From Planctomycetaceae bacterium (GTDB taxonomy: Bacteria > Planctomycetota > Planctomycetia > Planctomycetales > Planctomycetaceae): 64,000 bases of DNA. The translations under genes and the position numbers were made by a program. Each line of letters begins with the position of its first letter. Positions within the stretch are counted from its first letter, which is position 1. Under the pieces are notes generated by a model, which saw only the letters and a program-made list of their open reading frames with translations, had not been told where the DNA came from and searched no databases. Positions 17,604 to 26,651 of the stretch are shown here, one piece after another. The stretch is taken from positions 42,520-106,519 of the forward strand of contig JAJDEI010000095.1 in the NCBI GenBank assembly GCA_029259845.1, read 5' to 3'.

Positions 17604-20330
17604 TCAGGTCAGGTCGCGGGGGCGGAAGGTCATCTGGCGGAGGTCGGTTTTGTATTCGGATTCGCCGATCTTCCGAATGCGGCCTTTGCCGAGCTTGAAG
17701 CGGTAGCGATTCGTGATGGGGTCCGGGACCCGGTGCACGACGCTGTTGGGAGGGTTCGCCGTGTCGAGGGCGTTGCTCCACAGCACGCCGGGCCGAATGG
17801 CCGTCGTCACGATGGCGACCGCTTCGTATCCTCCGCGACTGATACGAATCAGCCCCGCCTGCTCCAGGCCGGTGTACGACTGCGAGCCGCCCGCGACGCC
17901 GACGAACCCGCCGGTTTGAACCAACACGTCGTCGTTTTCGATGCGGACGAGATCGCCGCTTTCGATGCCGCGCGGAGCAGCGTCGTCCGGGTGAATCTCA
18001 ACGAACTGGTGCGGCCAGCGGTCCGTGATGTACGCATTCCGCTTGCCATCAAAGTTCGACTGCCAAATCTCATTGATGCGGCCCATGGTCACCCACAATT
18101 CGCTCTCCTCCGGCGTGGCGGCCTGTCGCGGGGTGATCCGCTCATAGAAATCGGAGAACTCGCTCCAGGGCGTCTTGTGCAAAATGCCCTTGCCGGTTTG
18201 CGAGTTGAACGCGGTCAGCCACTTCCGATGGACGGTCGGGCCTTCCGGTTCGCCGAAGTCCCGCTGAGCATCATGCAGACGTTTGGTCCCGACGATGGCT
18301 CCCGGGGTGTGGGGGTCGTCGTAACGGCCGGCGTACGACTGATAGGCGTCCGACTCGGTGAGTTCCGTCCGCCAGCGGACCGGCGTTTGAATGCCGGTCG
18401 TCCCCAGGCGGCGAAGCAGTTCGTGGCCAGTGATTCCCATCTGCTTGGCGTACACCACGAGCGGGTGATAGTTGAGCATTCCCTGACGGCCGAATCGGGC
18501 CGCCTGTTCGAAGACGTCGTTGGAATCCTTCCAGTCGTAGTCGCGAAAGCCCATTCGCTGGGCGAATTGGGCGATGATCCACCAGTCCGGCTTCGCCTCG
18601 CCGGGCGGATCGCAGAACTTGGAGTACAGCCGCAGCCGCCGTTCGCCGTTACAGCGGGTGAAGTCCTCCTCCCCCCACGTGGCCGCCGGCAGGACAAGGT
18701 CGGCGAACTCGGTGCCCATCGGTCCGCGGGGATAGATGTCCTGATGCACGACGACCATTCCGCCCGCATCGACCCGTTGTTTGAGCACATCGGTCGCATG
18801 GTCGACGTCGGGCTGTTCGATCTGATGTTCAGAGCCGCGCGTCGAGCGGCGAAAGGTCTCCATCAACTCCTGGCTGGCGGCCATCGACTGCGCCCAGGTG
18901 GTGCCGATCACCCACGCAAAACGGAGGTTCCCCGACTCGACCCAGAGATCGAGATTGATCTCTTTCTTGCGGCGGCCGACCTGTTTCTCCGGAGAGAAGA
19001 TGCGGGGATACGAGGCGGCTCCGTACCAGCCCCGCTGATGCCCCCCCATCCGCGAGACCACCCGCCCCGGCCGATTGCCCGCTCCGCAGATCAGCGCGAG
19101 CGTCGCATAGCTCGCCGTGTTGAGATAGTTGTTGCTCCAGTAATTCCCCTTCTCCAGAGCGAACGACGCCTTGGGATGCTCGCCGTCGACCGGTTTGGCG
19201 ATCATCTGGGCGGCGGCTTCGATCTTGGCAGCGGGGATGCCGGTGACTTTCTCCGCATGGGACAGCTCGGCGTCGCGGTTGCTGAGCAGCCAATCCCGGT
19301 ATTCGTCAAACGACGCCCCGAATTTGCCCCACGTCGTTCGCCACTGCCAGGGCGTGTTTCTTGTCCCGCGGCCGAAGCCGGAGTCGATCTCCCAGCGATT
19401 GGCGACGTTGCCGGCGATGAAGTCGGCGTCGTGCCAGCCGTTCTCGATGATCAGCCGCGCGAGCGCCAGATGCAGGATCGTGTCGGTGCCGGGAATGATC
19501 TGCAAAAACAGCCCGCCGTTCTCTTCCGCCCAAGCGACGCCGGTCGTCCGCCGCGGGAGCACATAGATGTGCTTCTTGCCGGGACGCATCATCCACTCGG
19601 TCCAGGCGACGGTCTTGGTTTCGTACGGGTCCGTGCCGGAGAAAAACAGCACGTCCGCCTGCGACCAGTCGTCGTAGGAGGCACTGAACGTGATGATCCC
19701 CGCATCGTCGATTCCGGCCGTGTCGTTGCCGGGTCCCGGCTTGTCGTGAGGGGCGTAGGCGGGCGTCTCGATCGATTCGAACGCCAGCTTGGAGATCGCG
19801 TAGGTGTTCTCGAAATACTGATACGAGAACGTTTTCATCCCCCAAGCAGAACGCCCGTGGCGGTCGAGCACATGGCGGCTGACCTGCGCCATCACGTCAA
19901 TCGCCTGCTCCCAGGTGACGGGGACCAACTCGCCGCCGACGCGCATCAAGGGATGCTGCAAACGGTCCTTGGTCGGTCCGTCCGGGGTGAAAGGCTTTTG
20001 AGCGAGACAACCGCCGCGAATCGAATGGTTCCCGCCGGGATTGACGACGGTCGCATCCGGATCCGGCAGCACGACCAGGTGGTGCGCCTCGCCGTCGACC
20101 AGGCAATGGCCGTGCTCGTTGGGACTGATCCACTGCCCGGACAATTCGCCGACAGGAAAGTCGACACCCAGCGCATTGTCCTCGGCTTTGGGACCTCCCG
20201 ACTGTCCCTCCGGCCAAACCCAAACCTTGTACCCACAGCCGACGATACAATAGTCGCAGGCAGTGGTAACCAGTTTGGCGTTCTTTGGCGGCAACGGGAC
20301 AGAGCTGCCGGAGGGAGGCGTGTCGGGCAT
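17604..20330 (-). CDS. idrA: Molybdopterin oxidoreductase catalytic subunit, iodate reductase/arsenite oxidase family
   Basis: A 908-residue bis-MGD enzyme. The cluster motif is C25-x2-C28-x3-C32 (CDYCIVGCGY). The fourth ligand position is Ser103 in GGNHSIRGG, which predicts a [3Fe-4S] cluster as in arsenite oxidase. Pocket residues align with A. faecalis AioA numbering: His195 is conserved, Glu203 is replaced by Asp203, and the Arg-x3-His pair is kept (R427-M-G-G-H431). It has no Tat signal and would be exported with the Tat-bearing Rieske subunit encoded nine bases upstream. Two di-haem peroxidase genes upstream match the idrABP1P2 pattern, so iodate reductase is preferred. Arsenite oxidase remains the alternative. 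Confidence 0.75.
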   Translation of the reverse strand: MPDTPPSGSSVPLPPKNAKLVTTACDYCIVGCGYKVWVWPEGQSGGPKAEDNALGVDFPVGELSGQWISPNEHGHCLVDGEAHHLVVLPDPDATVVNPGGNHSIRGGCLAQKPFTPDGPTKDRLQHPLMRVGGELVPVTWEQAIDVMAQVSRHVLDRHGRSAWGMKTFSYQYFENTYAISKLAFESIETPAYAPHDKPGPGNDTAGIDDAGIITFSASYDDWSQADVLFFSGTDPYETKTVAWTEWMMRPGKKHIYVLPRRTTGVAWAEENGGLFLQIIPGTDTILHLALARLIIENGWHDADFIAGNVANRWEIDSGFGRGTRNTPWQWRTTWGKFGASFDEYRDWLLSNRDAELSHAEKVTGIPAAKIEAAAQMIAKPVDGEHPKASFALEKGNYWSNNYLNTASYATLALICGAGNRPGRVVSRMGGHQRGWYGAASYPRIFSPEKQVGRRKKEINLDLWVESGNLRFAWVIGTTWAQSMAASQELMETFRRSTRGSEHQIEQPDVDHATDVLKQRVDAGGMVVVHQDIYPRGPMGTEFADLVLPAATWGEEDFTRCNGERRLRLYSKFCDPPGEAKPDWWIIAQFAQRMGFRDYDWKDSNDVFEQAARFGRQGMLNYHPLVVYAKQMGITGHELLRRLGTTGIQTPVRWRTELTESDAYQSYAGRYDDPHTPGAIVGTKRLHDAQRDFGEPEGPTVHRKWLTAFNSQTGKGILHKTPWSEFSDFYERITPRQAATPEESELWVTMGRINEIWQSNFDGKRNAYITDRWPHQFVEIHPDDAAPRGIESGDLVRIENDDVLVQTGGFVGVAGGSQSYTGLEQAGLIRISRGGYEAVAIVTTAIRPGVLWSNALDTANPPNSVVHRVPDPITNRYRFKLGKGRIRKIGESEYKTDLRQMTFRPRDLT

Positions 20331-20339
20331 CGGGTGGCC

Positions 20340-20927
20340 TTATTGTGAGTCGGGTGCGTTCCCGAGCGTTGGGTTGTTGGCGTATCCGTATAGGAGACCG
20401 ACAATGCCGACGGCGACGATGTCGTCGCCGTCGAATTCGAGGAGAATCTGGGGGAGCGCCTGCGTGGCGTGCCCGGCGACGACCATGCCGTGCCGCGTCA
20501 AATCGAACGTCGTCAAATGCTCCGGGCAGGGGCCGGCGACTTTGTATTGGGCGTTGTAGATTCCCTCGATATCCCCTCCCATGTGCGTACAGCGACTGCT
20601 GAAGGCGACGACGTCCTGATCCTCGCCGATCCCGCCGCCCGCCTTCTCGCCCAGCTTGACGAGCATGCAAGTATTGATTGCATTTTCCCCGCCGTAGTCA
20701 AACATCACCGGCACGTCGGCCTGCAATTCGGAGAGCCGGCCGATCGGGGTGCGGGACAGCGTCGTCAGCTCAGCGGGTGTCTGGGGGTCCTGTCCCCAGA
20801 CGCGCCCCGGAAACACATCCCCCAGCACGACCGTCGCCGTGGTGGCACCAGTGACGGCGAGGAAATGACGGCGCGACAGGCAGTCGCCGAGGCACGGCCC
20901 GGTGAGTGAAGAAGGCGTTGTGGGCAT
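20340..20927 (-). CDS. idrB: Rieske [2Fe-2S] subunit, IdrB/AioB-like, Tat-exported
   Basis: A 195-residue small subunit. The N-terminus has a twin-arginine signal, SRRHFLAVTGATTATVVLG. The Rieske cluster ligands are in CTHMGG and CPEHLTTFDL (C-x-H and C-x2-H). It would pass electrons between periplasmic c-type cytochromes and the molybdenum subunit. The start at ATG 20927 (MPTTPSS) is preferred over the longer frame from 20966. The stop lies nine bases before the catalytic subunit start, so the two are co-transcribed. As in AioB, the disulfide-pair details cannot be judged by eye. Confidence 0.82.
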   Translation of the reverse strand: MPTTPSSLTGPCLGDCLSRRHFLAVTGATTATVVLGDVFPGRVWGQDPQTPAELTTLSRTPIGRLSELQADVPVMFDYGGENAINTCMLVKLGEKAGGGIGEDQDVVAFSSRCTHMGGDIEGIYNAQYKVAGPCPEHLTTFDLTRHGMVVAGHATQALPQILLEFDGDDIVAVGIVGLLYGYANNPTLGNAPDSQ

Positions 20928-21315
20928 TGTTTGTCCCAAGGAATCGCGAATTGAGTGACACACCAACCTTTTGAAATGTTGGGAAGAATGGGAACGCTAA
21001 TCTTCGCTAATCGAGACGAATGACTCGTTGGTACTCAATCGTTGTTCGGAAATTAGCGTCGATGAGTGGGAATTAGTGCTCCTGAAAACAGGACGGAAGT
21101 GGATGGGGCGCGACTTGGGTCGCACACGTGACAGCAGGGGTCTACGACTGGGGCCATGGACGATTTCTCCGGACCCGACACGGCCCCAGAGAACGAGGTT
21201 GAGGGTCCATCAACTCGCAAGAGCGCCCCAGCCACCCTCCGCTCCTGAGGGACTGCGAAACAATTTCTTTCTTAAGTCGTGCCTCACCCCAACCTTTCAA
21301 CGCTTCCATGTCGAA
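20928..21315. other. Spacer inside the idr-like cluster with repeat R10
   Basis: 388 bases between the second peroxidase gene and the Rieske gene. It holds repeat R10 at about 21150-21255 (GCGCCCCAGCCACCCTC block), shared with about 61945-62040. Near 21000-21055, CTAATCTTCGCTAATCGAG and AATTAGCG recur as short motifs that could be a promoter or binding region for the Rieske gene. No gene was recognised. Confidence 0.5.
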
Positions 21316-22680
21316 TCATTCGGCCGCCGGCTCCGTTTCGTCGAATTCGATCGCCTGATATTCCGGCAATTCGGGAACCGGGATGCGAATTTCGTCGCCG
21401 CTGAGCGCGTACAGGAACTCGGCCAATGCGAACTTCTCGTCTTCGGTCAGGTTGAGTGGTTGGATGAGATCGCTTTGGTTCGGATCGTCGCCGCCACCCT
21501 GGTCGTAGAAGTCGATGACGTCTTCGATCGTCGCCAAGACGCCGTTGTGCATGTAGGGAGCCGTGTACTCGAGATACCGGAGCGGCGGCGTGCGGAAACG
21601 TCCGCGATCGGTGTCCCTTTTGGTGGTGTAGTATAGCCCCAAGTCCCCGTCAGCGGCGCGATAGACGTCCTCCGGCACACCGCGGATGAAGTGCTGATAA
21701 CGCAGCGACACTTGCCGCAACGGGTCGCTGTCGAAAACCGCTTGCTGGGGCACATCGAGGAAATGGTAGTCTTCATCGCTCATCAACGGGCCGTTGTGAC
21801 AGACGATGCAGCGGGCCTTTCCCTGAAACAGTTTCAGCCCCTGCTGCGCCTCCGCGGAGAGGGCCTCGGTGTCCCCGGCGAGGAAAGCGTCGAACGGACT
21901 GTCGCGGGAGATCAGCTCGGCCCGCTCGAAGGAGGCGATCGCCTTCAGGACATGCAGGAACGTGGGGGGACTCACGCCGAACGCCTGACGAAACTGCTTG
22001 ACATACTCGGGAATCTGAGCCAAACGTTCCTCGATCATGGCGGGATCACCGTTGCCTGCAAGGTTGCCGGTGATCGCGCTTTTGGCCTGCACTTCAAGGC
22101 TGGGGACCTCTCCCGCCCAGAACAGCTTCGTCAGGAAGGCGGAGTTAACGGTCGTTTGGGAATTGCGCCAATGCTGCGTGCCCGCATAGCCCCGTGAAAC
22201 CGCCTGCCCGTCTCCCCAACCGAGCCGCGGATCGTGACAGGAGGCGCAACTTGTGCCCGCATCGCCCGACAACCGGCTGTCAAAAAACAGCAGCCGCCCC
22301 AACGCAACTTTGGCGTCTGTCAGCGGATTGTCTGCGGGAACCGGCGCGTCCGGAAGCGGCCCGAGTGGCGGGAATTGAGCCGACAGGCCGATCAGGGAGA
22401 TTTCGTGAACGTCGGATGCCCCTTCTGGGGGACCGGCATCTTTCGGAGTCTCGCCAACTGAGGCGGTGGGTGAATCCGAATCCGGAGCGCGCCCATCTGC
22501 TGGGGAAGCCGTTTCACCGTCGGGCTTTGTGGCGGCATCGCCTTGTGCGGCATCCTGTTCGTCGGTTTCCCCGCCGGACGCGGCAGCCGGCTGCGAATCC
22601 GCAGAGGGACGGCCGCAGCCGCCGATGAACACGGTGATGCCCAGCAGACAGGTCGAAAATGAGATGCGACGAAACATCAT
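21316..22680 (-). CDS. Di-haem cytochrome c peroxidase family lipoprotein (IdrP-like)
   Basis: A 454-residue periplasmic protein with a lipobox (LLGITVFIGGCG) and an acidic, low-complexity linker. The MauG/CcpA domain starts near residue 95: FPPLGPLPDAPVPADNPLTD. The haem sites are CASCHDP and CIVCHNGPLMSD. TPPLRYLEYTAPYMHNGVLATIEDVIDFYDQGGG is the conserved C-terminal segment. Its ATG directly abuts the stop of the upstream peroxidase gene. In idr clusters the two peroxidases are proposed to remove reactive intermediates such as peroxide. It could equally be a stand-alone peroxidase. Confidence 0.85.
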   Translation of the reverse strand: MMFRRISFSTCLLGITVFIGGCGRPSADSQPAAASGGETDEQDAAQGDAATKPDGETASPADGRAPDSDSPTASVGETPKDAGPPEGASDVHEISLIGLSAQFPPLGPLPDAPVPADNPLTDAKVALGRLLFFDSRLSGDAGTSCASCHDPRLGWGDGQAVSRGYAGTQHWRNSQTTVNSAFLTKLFWAGEVPSLEVQAKSAITGNLAGNGDPAMIEERLAQIPEYVKQFRQAFGVSPPTFLHVLKAIASFERAELISRDSPFDAFLAGDTEALSAEAQQGLKLFQGKARCIVCHNGPLMSDEDYHFLDVPQQAVFDSDPLRQVSLRYQHFIRGVPEDVYRAADGDLGLYYTTKRDTDRGRFRTPPLRYLEYTAPYMHNGVLATIEDVIDFYDQGGGDDPNQSDLIQPLNLTEDEKFALAEFLYALSGDEIRIPVPELPEYQAIEFDETEPAAE

Positions 22681-23784
22681 TCAGTTCTGCCCCCGTTGCC
22701 GAAGTTGATACCGGGGCGGCGTGAACGGCTCGACCTCCACCGGCGTGCCGGAGAGCGACCGCAGGAATTCGGCCAGATCGGCCTTTTCATCTCCGCTCAG
22801 GTTCAGCGGCTTGAGCAGCGGGTCCCGTGTGGCGCGTGGCCCGCCGCCCGCATCGTAAAAGTCGATCACCGCCTCCAGCGTCGCCAGTTGGCCGTCATGC
22901 ATATAGGGTGCCGTGCTGGCGACTTCGCGCAGCGAGGGCGTTCTCATTCGGCCGATGTCTCCGCTCTGTTTCGAGACGCAGTACAAGCCGACATCCTCTC
23001 GCAGCGTGTGAGAGTGGGGCACGCCCAGCGTGCGGAAGAAGCGGCGAAACGTGATGTGCCGCAGCGGGTCGCCAAAAATGGCCCGGTTGGGCTGCAGTCC
23101 CAACGAATGAAACTTACCGTCGCTGAGCATCGGCCCATCGTGGCAGCGAATGCATCCCGCTTTTTCGCGAAACAGGCCGAGCCCGCGTTGAGCCGCCTCC
23201 GACAACGCCCCGCCCTCCCCCTTGAGGTACCGGTCCAGGGGCACGTCGCGGGACCGCAACGTTGTGGCGAACGCCGCCACCGCACTCAGGATTCTCCCGT
23301 ACGTCGGCTCCCCCCCAAAGGCGGATGAGAACTCGCTCTCGTACTCGGGGACCTGTCGCAGCCGCTCGATAACCAGCCGGCCGTCCGCCTGCATGAAGTG
23401 GGCCTCGGCAATGTGGTCGCGGACGACGGTCGGCAGATCCGTCGCTGGCAACCGGCCGTCCCAGTACATCAGCGTCCCCAACGAGGCGTTGAGGACCGTC
23501 GGCGTATTGCGGAAGTAAAGCGTCCCCGGATATCCCTTGGAGAGCGGCAGGCCGTCGGCCCATCCGTGTTCCGGGTTGTGGCACGTCGCACAACTGATCG
23601 TCGCATCGCCGGACAACCGCGGGTCGAAGAACAACTTTCGTCCCAGTTCCACGTGCGCGCCGTTCGGCTCGGGGACCGGCTCCGGCAGAGGTGCCAGTGG
23701 CCGCGGGTCGTCGGCAACGGCGACGTGCAAGCCGACCACCGTCCCCAGGACGACTCGCAGAAACAGCCTCCTGGCTGGCAGCAT
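22681..23784 (-). CDS. Di-haem cytochrome c peroxidase family protein (IdrP-like)
   Basis: A 367-residue exported protein with a cleavable signal (RRLFLRVVLGTVVGLHVAVA). The haem motifs are CATCHNPEHGWADG and CIRCHDGPMLSDGKF. The C-terminal TPSLREVASTAPYMHDGQLATLEAVIDFYDAGGG is very like the next gene, so the pair are paralogues; this one lacks the lipobox and the acidic linker. It is back to back with the following peroxidase gene (stop then ATG without a gap). It probably receives electrons from c-type cytochromes in the periplasm. Confidence 0.86.
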   Translation of the reverse strand: MLPARRLFLRVVLGTVVGLHVAVADDPRPLAPLPEPVPEPNGAHVELGRKLFFDPRLSGDATISCATCHNPEHGWADGLPLSKGYPGTLYFRNTPTVLNASLGTLMYWDGRLPATDLPTVVRDHIAEAHFMQADGRLVIERLRQVPEYESEFSSAFGGEPTYGRILSAVAAFATTLRSRDVPLDRYLKGEGGALSEAAQRGLGLFREKAGCIRCHDGPMLSDGKFHSLGLQPNRAIFGDPLRHITFRRFFRTLGVPHSHTLREDVGLYCVSKQSGDIGRMRTPSLREVASTAPYMHDGQLATLEAVIDFYDAGGGPRATRDPLLKPLNLSGDEKADLAEFLRSLSGTPVEVEPFTPPRYQLRQRGQN

Positions 23785-23820
23785 GCTCTCTCAGTCCGTT
23801 GACAAAATGAGTATTCAAGC

Positions 23821-23928
23821 GTGGCCGGGGCTGGAGGACGAAGCCCGAAGCCCCGGTGAAGGGAGTTTCCGCTTACGAAGCTCGGATCCCCGCTCACCGG
23901 GCCTTCCCGTTGGTCCAGCCCCGGCCAC
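23821..23928. repeat. Palindromic element R11 with 15-base terminal inverted repeats
   Basis: GTGGCCGGGGCTGGA at 23821-23835 is the exact complement of 23914-23928. An inner CCGGTGA/TCACCGG pair nests within it. It lies between the cupredoxin-like gene and the first peroxidase gene. It could fold in the transcript and tune downstream expression, or be a decayed mobile element. Confidence 0.8.
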
Positions 23929-23973
23929 CCGAAACCGAACTTCAACGGGCTGCGATTCCATCTGTGAGCCGGT

Positions 23974-24837
23974 TCAGTTCCCTGCGAACACAAACTGTTT
24001 TTCCTGTGCCGCCCCCGGTTGGACATCAATGGTGAACCGCTGCTTGCCGAGCGTGGAGTGCGACACCGTGCCGCGGATGCGTGTGCCCGCCGGGATGCCT
24101 TCAATGCGAAACGAACCGTCCTTTCCGGTGACACAGTAATAGGGCGACCGGGCCACATAGACCCACGTTTCCATCCAACTGTGAATGTTGCACGTGACAC
24201 GGACGAAGGACTGTCCGCCGTAGCGGATCGTCTCCTTAAGCGGTTCTTTCCCCGGACTCTGCACGTAATTCCAAAGCCCGCTGTTGACGTTGTGGGCGAC
24301 GGGATCGTCGTTGTAAATCGTCAACTCGGCCCCGTCGTAGGCGACAATCAACCGGGGGGAGAAGCGGCAGTTCTTTTGTCGAATCACGAACCCCGCTGCC
24401 GGCGCGGTGAACTCAGGTCCATTCTTGGACCGCACCGTCAACTCGACAACCGCACCGGCGAGCAATCCGTCGTTCACGACGACATCCTGCGCCTCGCCCG
24501 CACCGATGCCGCAGACCGCCTCGTCTTTGGTCACCTGGATCCGCCGCGGCGGCGGCACGTCGCCCTCGAATCGCACGACCCCCGCCAAAACTCCGCCCGA
24601 CACGTCCGCGACTGCAGAGTTGGCCGGCGGATCAGCCGAGACGGAATCCCCCGCCGCTGACGCGATCTCGTCCGACACATCTCCCTCTTCCGGCACATCT
24701 CCCTGCGACGCGGATGGATCTCCGATGACGGTTGTCTGGTCCGATTCGCCCGACGGTTCTCCGCCCCCTGAGCAGCCGACAACGGCAACACCGACCAACA
24801 TTGCCCCGAAGCGTTTCAGGACTCCGATTCGCATCAT
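23974..24837 (-). CDS. Cupredoxin-like lipoprotein (methylamine-utilisation-protein-like)
   Basis: A 287-residue lipoprotein with a signal and lipobox (AMLVGVAVVGC) and a long acidic linker to about residue 85. A beta-rich domain follows: FSPRLIVAYDGAELTIYNDDPVAHN, then VTCNIHSWMETWVYV. The His in AHN with Cys and His in CNIH resemble type-1 copper ligands, and a nearby Met could complete the site. A carboxypeptidase-regulatory-like end follows (GKDGSFRIEGIPAGT). It is the first gene of the peroxidase/Rieske/molybdoenzyme run, so it may be an electron carrier. Copper binding is inferred. Confidence 0.72.
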   Translation of the reverse strand: MMRIGVLKRFGAMLVGVAVVGCSGGGEPSGESDQTTVIGDPSASQGDVPEEGDVSDEIASAAGDSVSADPPANSAVADVSGGVLAGVVRFEGDVPPPRRIQVTKDEAVCGIGAGEAQDVVVNDGLLAGAVVELTVRSKNGPEFTAPAAGFVIRQKNCRFSPRLIVAYDGAELTIYNDDPVAHNVNSGLWNYVQSPGKEPLKETIRYGGQSFVRVTCNIHSWMETWVYVARSPYYCVTGKDGSFRIEGIPAGTRIRGTVSHSTLGKQRFTIDVQPGAAQEKQFVFAGN

Positions 24838-25325
24838 CACAGACCCTCCCAAGACGGCCATGTCGTAAACTGCACGGCCAGTCCACTGAGTGCAAGTGTA
24901 GGAAGAACGTTTCCGCTCAGCAATTCACACCGAATCCATCCCAACACTCTCCGAGCGTGGCTGAGTCATCCGGGTTCAACCGGACTCACGACTCGAATCT
25001 CAACACCTCCGTTGGACCGCGCGGGTTCGGGTGCTCTGCCGACGACCGTCTTTCGCGCCGAACCGTCCCGCAGCGCCGGGTGACCATTGAGGTCCCCATC
25101 GCCGGCGGACAGCCAGAAGAGACGTCGCGCCGGCATCCGCCGCTGCTCGCGGATGGCGAATTGAGGCTCGCCCGGATCATGCGTACATCCACTGATCGCC
25201 TGCACGAAATCCGGGCCACGACGCCGCTCGTCGGGACGTTCTCCGTGAGCAGACGACGGACTTGCTGCGGTCCCTGAAAACCGCACTCCTTTCAGGGACC
25301 TCATGCGGCGAACGGATTCGACCCG
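24838..25325. other. Spacer upstream of the idr-like cluster
   Basis: About 490 bases that should include the promoter of the cupredoxin-like gene. Weak open frames run both ways (24732-25277 plus, 24966-25304 minus), but neither has family-like sequence. The part nearest 25300 holds a hairpin behind the DUF5009 gene. Confidence 0.45.
25269..25300 (-). terminator. Hairpin behind the DUF5009 gene
   Basis: GGTCCCTGAAA at 25269-25279 is fully complementary to 25290-25300 with a 10-base loop. It begins about 26 bases past the stop of the minus-strand DUF5009 gene. No U-run follows on the minus strand, so termination by it alone is uncertain. Confidence 0.5.
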
Positions 25326-26651
25326 TCAGAGACGGATATACACCTTCTGCTTCTCCAGAAACCGGACGAAGAGGTAGGTCGTCAGATAGAAACCTGCCAG
25401 TCCGACGAGGCACCACCACAGCGGCGCATCCCTCGGCACGATGCCGTGGACGGCGACCTCGATCGCGTGGTGCAGGAAGTAGGCGGCGAGGGCGTTCGTG
25501 CCGAAAGTGCGGAACAGGCCGATCGTCACACCACCGATGTCCGTCAGCAGCACGAACACCGCGAGGCTGGCCATCGAGAAACCGGTGGCGAAGAGTGAAA
25601 ACGGCATCGAGACGATCCGCTTGCTGATCATCCAGTAATTGTAGCGTCTCAGTCGCGGCGGCGACGGGGCCTTGCCCGCGGCTTCAAGTTGCTGCAATTC
25701 GGCGATGTTTTTCGGAGGCGGAGCCACAAACGGCGGCTCAGCCAGCGTGATTTTGTGGTTGTCAAGTTGCTCGCGCGATGGAAAAACCGGTGACTCCGCG
25801 ATGTCGCGCGGGGTGGAGGGCGTGTCCGGCGGGACGTCATAGACCGTGGAGATGCACGACAAGCCGTAGCCGGCGCCCATCAGCAATGTGCCGACGGAGA
25901 GCAGACCGAACATTGCCTGGCGAGATCGCCGGCCGACAACGATGTCGTGGGCCAGCGCCCCACCCAGAATGATCGCTCCCCACGACATGGTTCCAAAAAC
26001 ACCGCCGTCCCAACACGACTGCCCCGCCGCACCCCAGTAGGCGTCCAGCCAGTTGGATTGTCCGAAGATGAATGCAAAGTTGAACGAATACGAAAACAAC
26101 ATGTGTCCGACGAGCAGCCCGAGCGCTGCCAGTCCGACCACCGATGTCCGCGCAGTGATGAACGGCAGTACGACGATCTGGCTGACGCCAATGACTGCCA
26201 GTGTTTCCCAGAGGTTGGCTTTGATCATGCCGGCGACGAAGTCCCAAATCTGAGTCCGGTTGACTTCATCCCACGAATCCACGAACGAGCCGTTGAAGCC
26301 GTACATGGCCAGGGAAACGGCCACCAGCCCCAACCCGCGTGAGATGGCGTGGCGATAGGCCGCTGCGACGCCATCGCGCCGGATGCGTCGCAACATGGTG
26401 AGCCGAAAGGAGATTCCGACCGCAAAGAGAAAGGCCGGCATAATCGAGTCGGCAAAGCTAAAGTACGTATCGTGATGCTTAACCCAGTCGGGAATCGCCT
26501 TCAGGCTGCCGCAAAAATTCACGACAAACATGGCCGCGACCGCATAACCGCGGAACTGGTCGAGCGAACGAATTCGTCGCGGAGCAGTCAGGGATGCTGC
26601 GGCAGTTCCCGGCGGGACGGTGTCAGCAGGACGAGTCTTGGTTTTACTCAT
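25326..26651 (-). CDS. DUF5009/HGSNAT-like polytopic membrane acyltransferase
   Basis: A 441-residue protein with about ten hydrophobic segments. The start region [20 protein letters not shown] and the segment [23 protein letters not shown] match the heparan-alpha-glucosaminide N-acetyltransferase-like family (DUF5009), where a histidine near HHDTYFS is the likely acetyl carrier. A Pro-rich loop lies near residues 280-330, and late helices include [17 protein letters not shown]. It may acetylate an envelope or extracellular sugar. It follows a sulfatase gene on the same strand, so a shared glycan target is possible. Confidence 0.8.
   Translation of the reverse strand: MSKTKTRPADTVPPGTAAASLTAPRRIRSLDQFRGYAVAAMFVVNFCGSLKAIPDWVKHHDTYFSFADSIMPAFLFAVGISFRLTMLRRIRRDGVAAAYRHAISRGLGLVAVSLAMYGFNGSFVDSWDEVNRTQIWDFVAGMIKANLWETLAVIGVSQIVVLPFITARTSVVGLAALGLLVGHMLFSYSFNFAFIFGQSNWLDAYWGAAGQSCWDGGVFGTMSWGAIILGGALAHDIVVGRRSRQAMFGLLSVGTLLMGAGYGLSCISTVYDVPPDTPSTPRDIAESPVFPSREQLDNHKITLAEPPFVAPPPKNIAELQQLEAAGKAPSPPRLRRYNYWMISKRIVSMPFSLFATGFSMASLAVFVLLTDIGGVTIGLFRTFGTNALAAYFLHHAIEVAVHGIVPRDAPLWWCLVGLAGFYLTTYLFVRFLEKQKVYIRL

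Noticed and set aside
20006..20011. Cys108 of the Mo subunit as a fourth cluster ligand (making it [4Fe-4S])
   Set aside because: Alignment of NHSIRGG with the Cys-x-Lys-Gly motif of related enzymes places Ser103, not Cys108, at the ligand position.
17733..20348. 871-residue open frame on the plus strand opposite the molybdoenzyme
   Set aside because: It is antisense to a gene with clear family motifs throughout; its sequence is Arg/Val/Gly-rich with no family features. It is a GC-rich codon shadow.
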